64,000 nucleotides of DNA, taken from positions 839,913-903,912 of the forward strand of contig CAJNDS010002568.1 in the NCBI GenBank assembly GCA_905221605.1. Direction: 5' to 3'. Positions within the stretch are counted from its first letter, which is position 1. Every line of letters starts with the position of its first letter. Both the position numbers and the translations under genes were made by a program. Under the pieces are notes generated by a model. It was not told where the DNA came from. It was given only the letters and a program-made list of their open reading frames with translations, and ran no database searches. Shown here in pieces: positions 61,030-64,000 of the stretch. Source of the DNA: Symbiodinium natans (taxonomy: Eukaryota; Sar; Dinophyceae; Suessiales; Symbiodiniaceae).

Positions 61030-61960
61030 CCAAACATATTTGCACAAGCAACTGAAAAACCACATCTACCCAAACCAAAAATCCATGGGGACATCGTCCC
61101 AAACCCTGCAAGACAGAGGCCCGGGCTTGCCGAAGCTCGAGGTCTGCAGGCCGCTGGGAAGTTCCACCCCTTCCAAGCTCTCATGACAGCGCACGCCGAA
61201 GGTCAGGGTCAGTACGCTAGCATGCTGGGAAGCTGCGCCCCTGTGCTCTGCAGTCACAATACTGTAAGCAAAACATACTTGCACAAGCAACTGAGAAAAA
61301 ACCAAAAAAAAAAAAACGCATCTACCCCAGCCAAAAATCCATAGGGACGTCGTCCCAAGCCCTGCAAGTCTGCAGGCCGCTGGGAAGCTGCACCCCTTGC
61401 AAGCAAACACGTGCAGAAGGTCAAGGTCTCTAGGTCGCTAAGTCGCTTGCTCTGCAATCAGAAAACTGAATGCCAAAAATATCCACACCAGCAAGTCAAA
61501 CAACAATTGAACCCGAAAGCCCCCAAAATCCATGCAGAGGCCCAGGCTTGCCAGAGGTCAAGGTCTGTAGGGCGCTGGGAAGCTCCACCCCTTCCAAGCT
61601 CGCATGAAGCACATGCCGAAGATCGAGGTCTCTAGCTAGGTCTCTAGGTCTCTAGATCGATAGGCCTCGGTCGCTAGGTCGCTAGGTCGCTCGGAAGCTA
61701 GGAAGCTGTCGACTGCGTCCCTGTGCTCTGCAATCACATAACGGAACTCACGAAATATCGACACCAGCAAATCCCGCAAACTGCAAGACAGAGGCCCAGG
61801 CTCGCGAAAGGTCAAAGTCTGCAAGCCGCTGCGAAGCACCCTTCCAAGCTCTCGTGAAAGCACATGCTGAAGGTCAAGGTCTCCAAATCGCTAGGTCGCT
61901 AGGAAGCTGCGCCCCTGTGCTCTGCAGTCACCAGCAACTCAGACAAGACTGCAACGCCGC
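61030..61960. repeat. Diverged copies of the 238-bp satellite
   Basis: GGGACATCGTCCC at 61,088, GGGACGTCGTCCC at 61,344 and shorter pieces (AAGGTCAAGGTCT, GCGCCCCTGTGCTCTGCA) to about 61,930. 60,640-61,030 is unrelated C-rich sequence with a local duplication around CCCCTCACAGCCCTC. Confidence 0.75.
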
Positions 61961-62599
61961 AACCCCTCAAAATCCCTCGGCACGTCGTCCCACAGACTGC
62001 AACATTCAGAGACGCAGGGTCCTCGAGAAAGGAAGGGCGTCCCGTAGAGGACGCCACCAACGCCGACGCTGGCCTCAAGGTGCTCATTCGCGTTTTTCTC
62101 CACTCTTCCTGTGCCCTAAACCCTTTGGGGCCCCGAAGACAAAAGCTGAAGCAAAAAAAACGATTTTTTTCTGGTTTGGGGATCGGGCGGCTGTTTTGAT
62201 GCTTGTTTTGCAGGTGTTTCGCCACTGGTTCGCGCTAGCAAGTCTGATGCAGCGTGCAACCCGACACGACCGCTCTCTGCACTTGTGGCATCTACCCCGG
62301 TATCGCAGGAACAGCAAGGCCCTACCCTCGAAGCATTGAAGACCATTCATAAGACCCTCAACCCTAAACCCCAAACCCTCAGCCCTCAACCCCAAACCCC
62401 AACACCCTGGCCCCAACCCCTAAACTCCCAACAACCTGAGCCTTCCCCCCTAGCTGTGGCCCCCGGCAGCCTCGGCAGGCGCGCGCCTCGTCGTCTGTAG
62501 ATGCCATGGCTGAGACGCTTCCATGCTGCCCAGAATCCTCGACCCTAGGCAAGTTAAAACCGTGGGCCCCCGGCAACCAGGAATAGGGCCGAACCCCTT

Positions 62600-62715
62600 T
62601 GAACCCCTGTGTTGCGAATGAACCGCACCCTGGTCTGTGGCTGAGCCGCGTCCTTTTCTGTGCCTGATCCGCACCCTTTTCTGTGACTGATCCGCGTCCC
62701 CCGTCGTGACGAGGC
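62600..62715. repeat. 23-bp minisatellite
   Basis: GCACCCTTTTCTGTGACTGA-type units, three to four copies, slightly diverged. Confidence 0.65.
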
Positions 62716-63189
62716 GCGACCCCGGGTTTGGCGTACGAGCCGCGCACCGCGCACAGCGAGACGCATAACGCTCCCGAAGATGACGAGGCTTCCCATCGGG
62801 CACGCTGGGCTTTTTAGGGCATAAGGCCGCAAAACTTAGCCTGTTCAAGGTTGGCTTTTTGATCATGGTCTAAAAGGTTTAAGTTTGGAGAAAACAAAAA
62901 GGTAGGCAACACCTCCACCGGACAAGGGGTGCACCCAGAACTTAATTTGTCTAAGCCCCTGCCCCTTGGCACCTGGGCTTTGTTTCAAGACTTGCGGGAA
63001 GTTTTCGGGTTTTTCGGGCTTCTGGTGCTCTTAGGTTGTATGCGTTTTGGTGCTTTAGGGTTCTTGGGATGATGAGGCCTTTCTTCTGGGGTTCTAAGGG
63101 TCTTGAGCCTTTGGTGTCTTTGGGGTTTTCAGCCTTTAGGGTTTACGGTTGTGTAGTGTGTGACCTGTACGTATTATTAGCTTGCCCGA

Positions 63190-63382
63190 GAAGAAAAAGA
63201 CGCGGATACTGCGAGAAAAAAAAGACACAGATAACGCACGAAAAAAAGACACAGATCCCGCGAAACGTCACAAGAAAGCAGGCTGTTCCTCGAGACGTCA
63301 CCACGAAACAGCCAAAAAAAGACACAGGTAACGCAAAAAAAAAAGACACAGATAACGCAAAAAAAAAAAGACACAGATCACC
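63190..63382 (-). repeat. AAAAAAAGACACAGATAACGC tandem array
   Basis: About seven units on the minus orientation of the 55,316 array, with a central interruption carrying a duplicated GAAACGTCAC/GAGACGTCAC motif. Confidence 0.85.
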
Positions 63383-63399
63383 CCCTTACCCCTTTTGCC

Positions 63400-64000
63400 A
63401 CGATTGAGCCTGTTTGCCTCTCGAAGGGTCCATGCACCTAGGGCCATGCACCTAGATTGTACACAGGGTTCAGCGTTGGAGGGTCGGAGGGTTTAAGGTT
63501 TAAGGTGTACCCTTATGAGGTTCCCGGCTTCATGGGGCTCTGACAAAAACCGATACGACACCCTTTTCCGATGCGAAATCGGTTTTGGTATATCTGCTTA
63601 TCTTCCAGGTGGAACAGGTTTCTGACGGTCCAAGAAAACCTTACATCCTGCTAAGCCCCAAACAGCCCTGAACTCGAAAAGGTAATATAAACCCGTGTGG
63701 AACTTGATCCCCAAGAAGACCCTAAGCCCTCAACCTTCTAAAAGGGTCTAGGGCAGTCTAGGGTTTAGGCCCTTTCAAAAGGGGTTTTGGGTTTACAGCT
63801 TTACGATTTGGTCTGCCTCTTGGGGGGAGAGATCTTAGCCGGGAGGCGCTCACCCGGCCAATCGTGATGTGCAGCACCTGCTACGAACACGATGACGGGG
63901 AAAAGGGTTTAGGGTTTATAGGATATAAAGGGTTCATAGGGTTCACTAAAGGCTCGGAGAGGCTTTATGGCTTTAGGGTTGAGGGTCAAGGGACTTTATA
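63400..64000. other. Window end, weak repeats only
   Basis: Degenerate AAGGTTT and TTTAGGG units with unique stretches (63,420-63,640 and 63,790-63,900). I see no exon with both splice sites. Confidence 0.5.

Overview
The window looks like nuclear DNA of a protist or alga with Arabidopsis-type telomere repeats (TTTAGGG/CCCTAAA). These heptamers, pure or degenerate and in both orientations, fill most of 1-27,895 and 40,942-64,000. There is no bacterial operon structure, rRNA, tRNA or CRISPR that I can see. Dense intron-like telomere repeats, a strong bias of gene-like signals to one strand, and a LINE of this kind fit an alveolate best. A dinoflagellate is my first guess; a coccidian such as Eimeria, or another large-genome alga, is possible. 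This assignment is inference.

The repeat fields are not empty. The short non-repetitive islands between heptamer arrays repeatedly read as short exons bounded by AG acceptors and GT donors. The best case is a split gene on the minus strand (about 7,036 to 2,267). I could place 14 exons there, and every junction but one keeps reading phase; the exception implies a missed exon. Its introns are largely CCCTAAA/TTTAGGG arrays or short inverted-repeat elements. A second phase-consistent chain lies at 59,302-58,647, and about 35 further single exon candidates are listed. Almost all are on the minus strand. I recognise no protein family in these products.

From 27,910 to 40,927 the heptamers stop, and one 13.0-kb non-LTR retrotransposon (LINE) occupies the space, also on the minus strand. 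It is flanked by a perfect 14-bp direct repeat (GCCCATTAGAGTTG). In transcript order it carries: ORF1 with two C-x4-C-x15-C-x2-H modules resembling the EsV-1-7 repeat; a minisatellite spacer; ORF2 with an RS-rich stretch and a C-terminal RING-H2 finger; a long ORF3 with apurinic-type endonuclease, reverse transcriptase, RNase H, a CCHC finger and a Cys-rich C-terminal domain, interrupted by two frame changes; and a (CT)n 3-prime tail. Each ORF is preceded by a pyrimidine-rich tract.

Other features are a 1.38-kb fold-back element with terminal inverted repeats at 14,129-15,507, several families of about 100-150 bp palindromic elements (some coinciding with introns), a 238-bp satellite near 60 kb, higher-order telomere-like repeats, and many microsatellites. 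Exon boundaries are my hand readings and can be off by a few bases. Names of protein families rest on motifs seen here, not on database searches.
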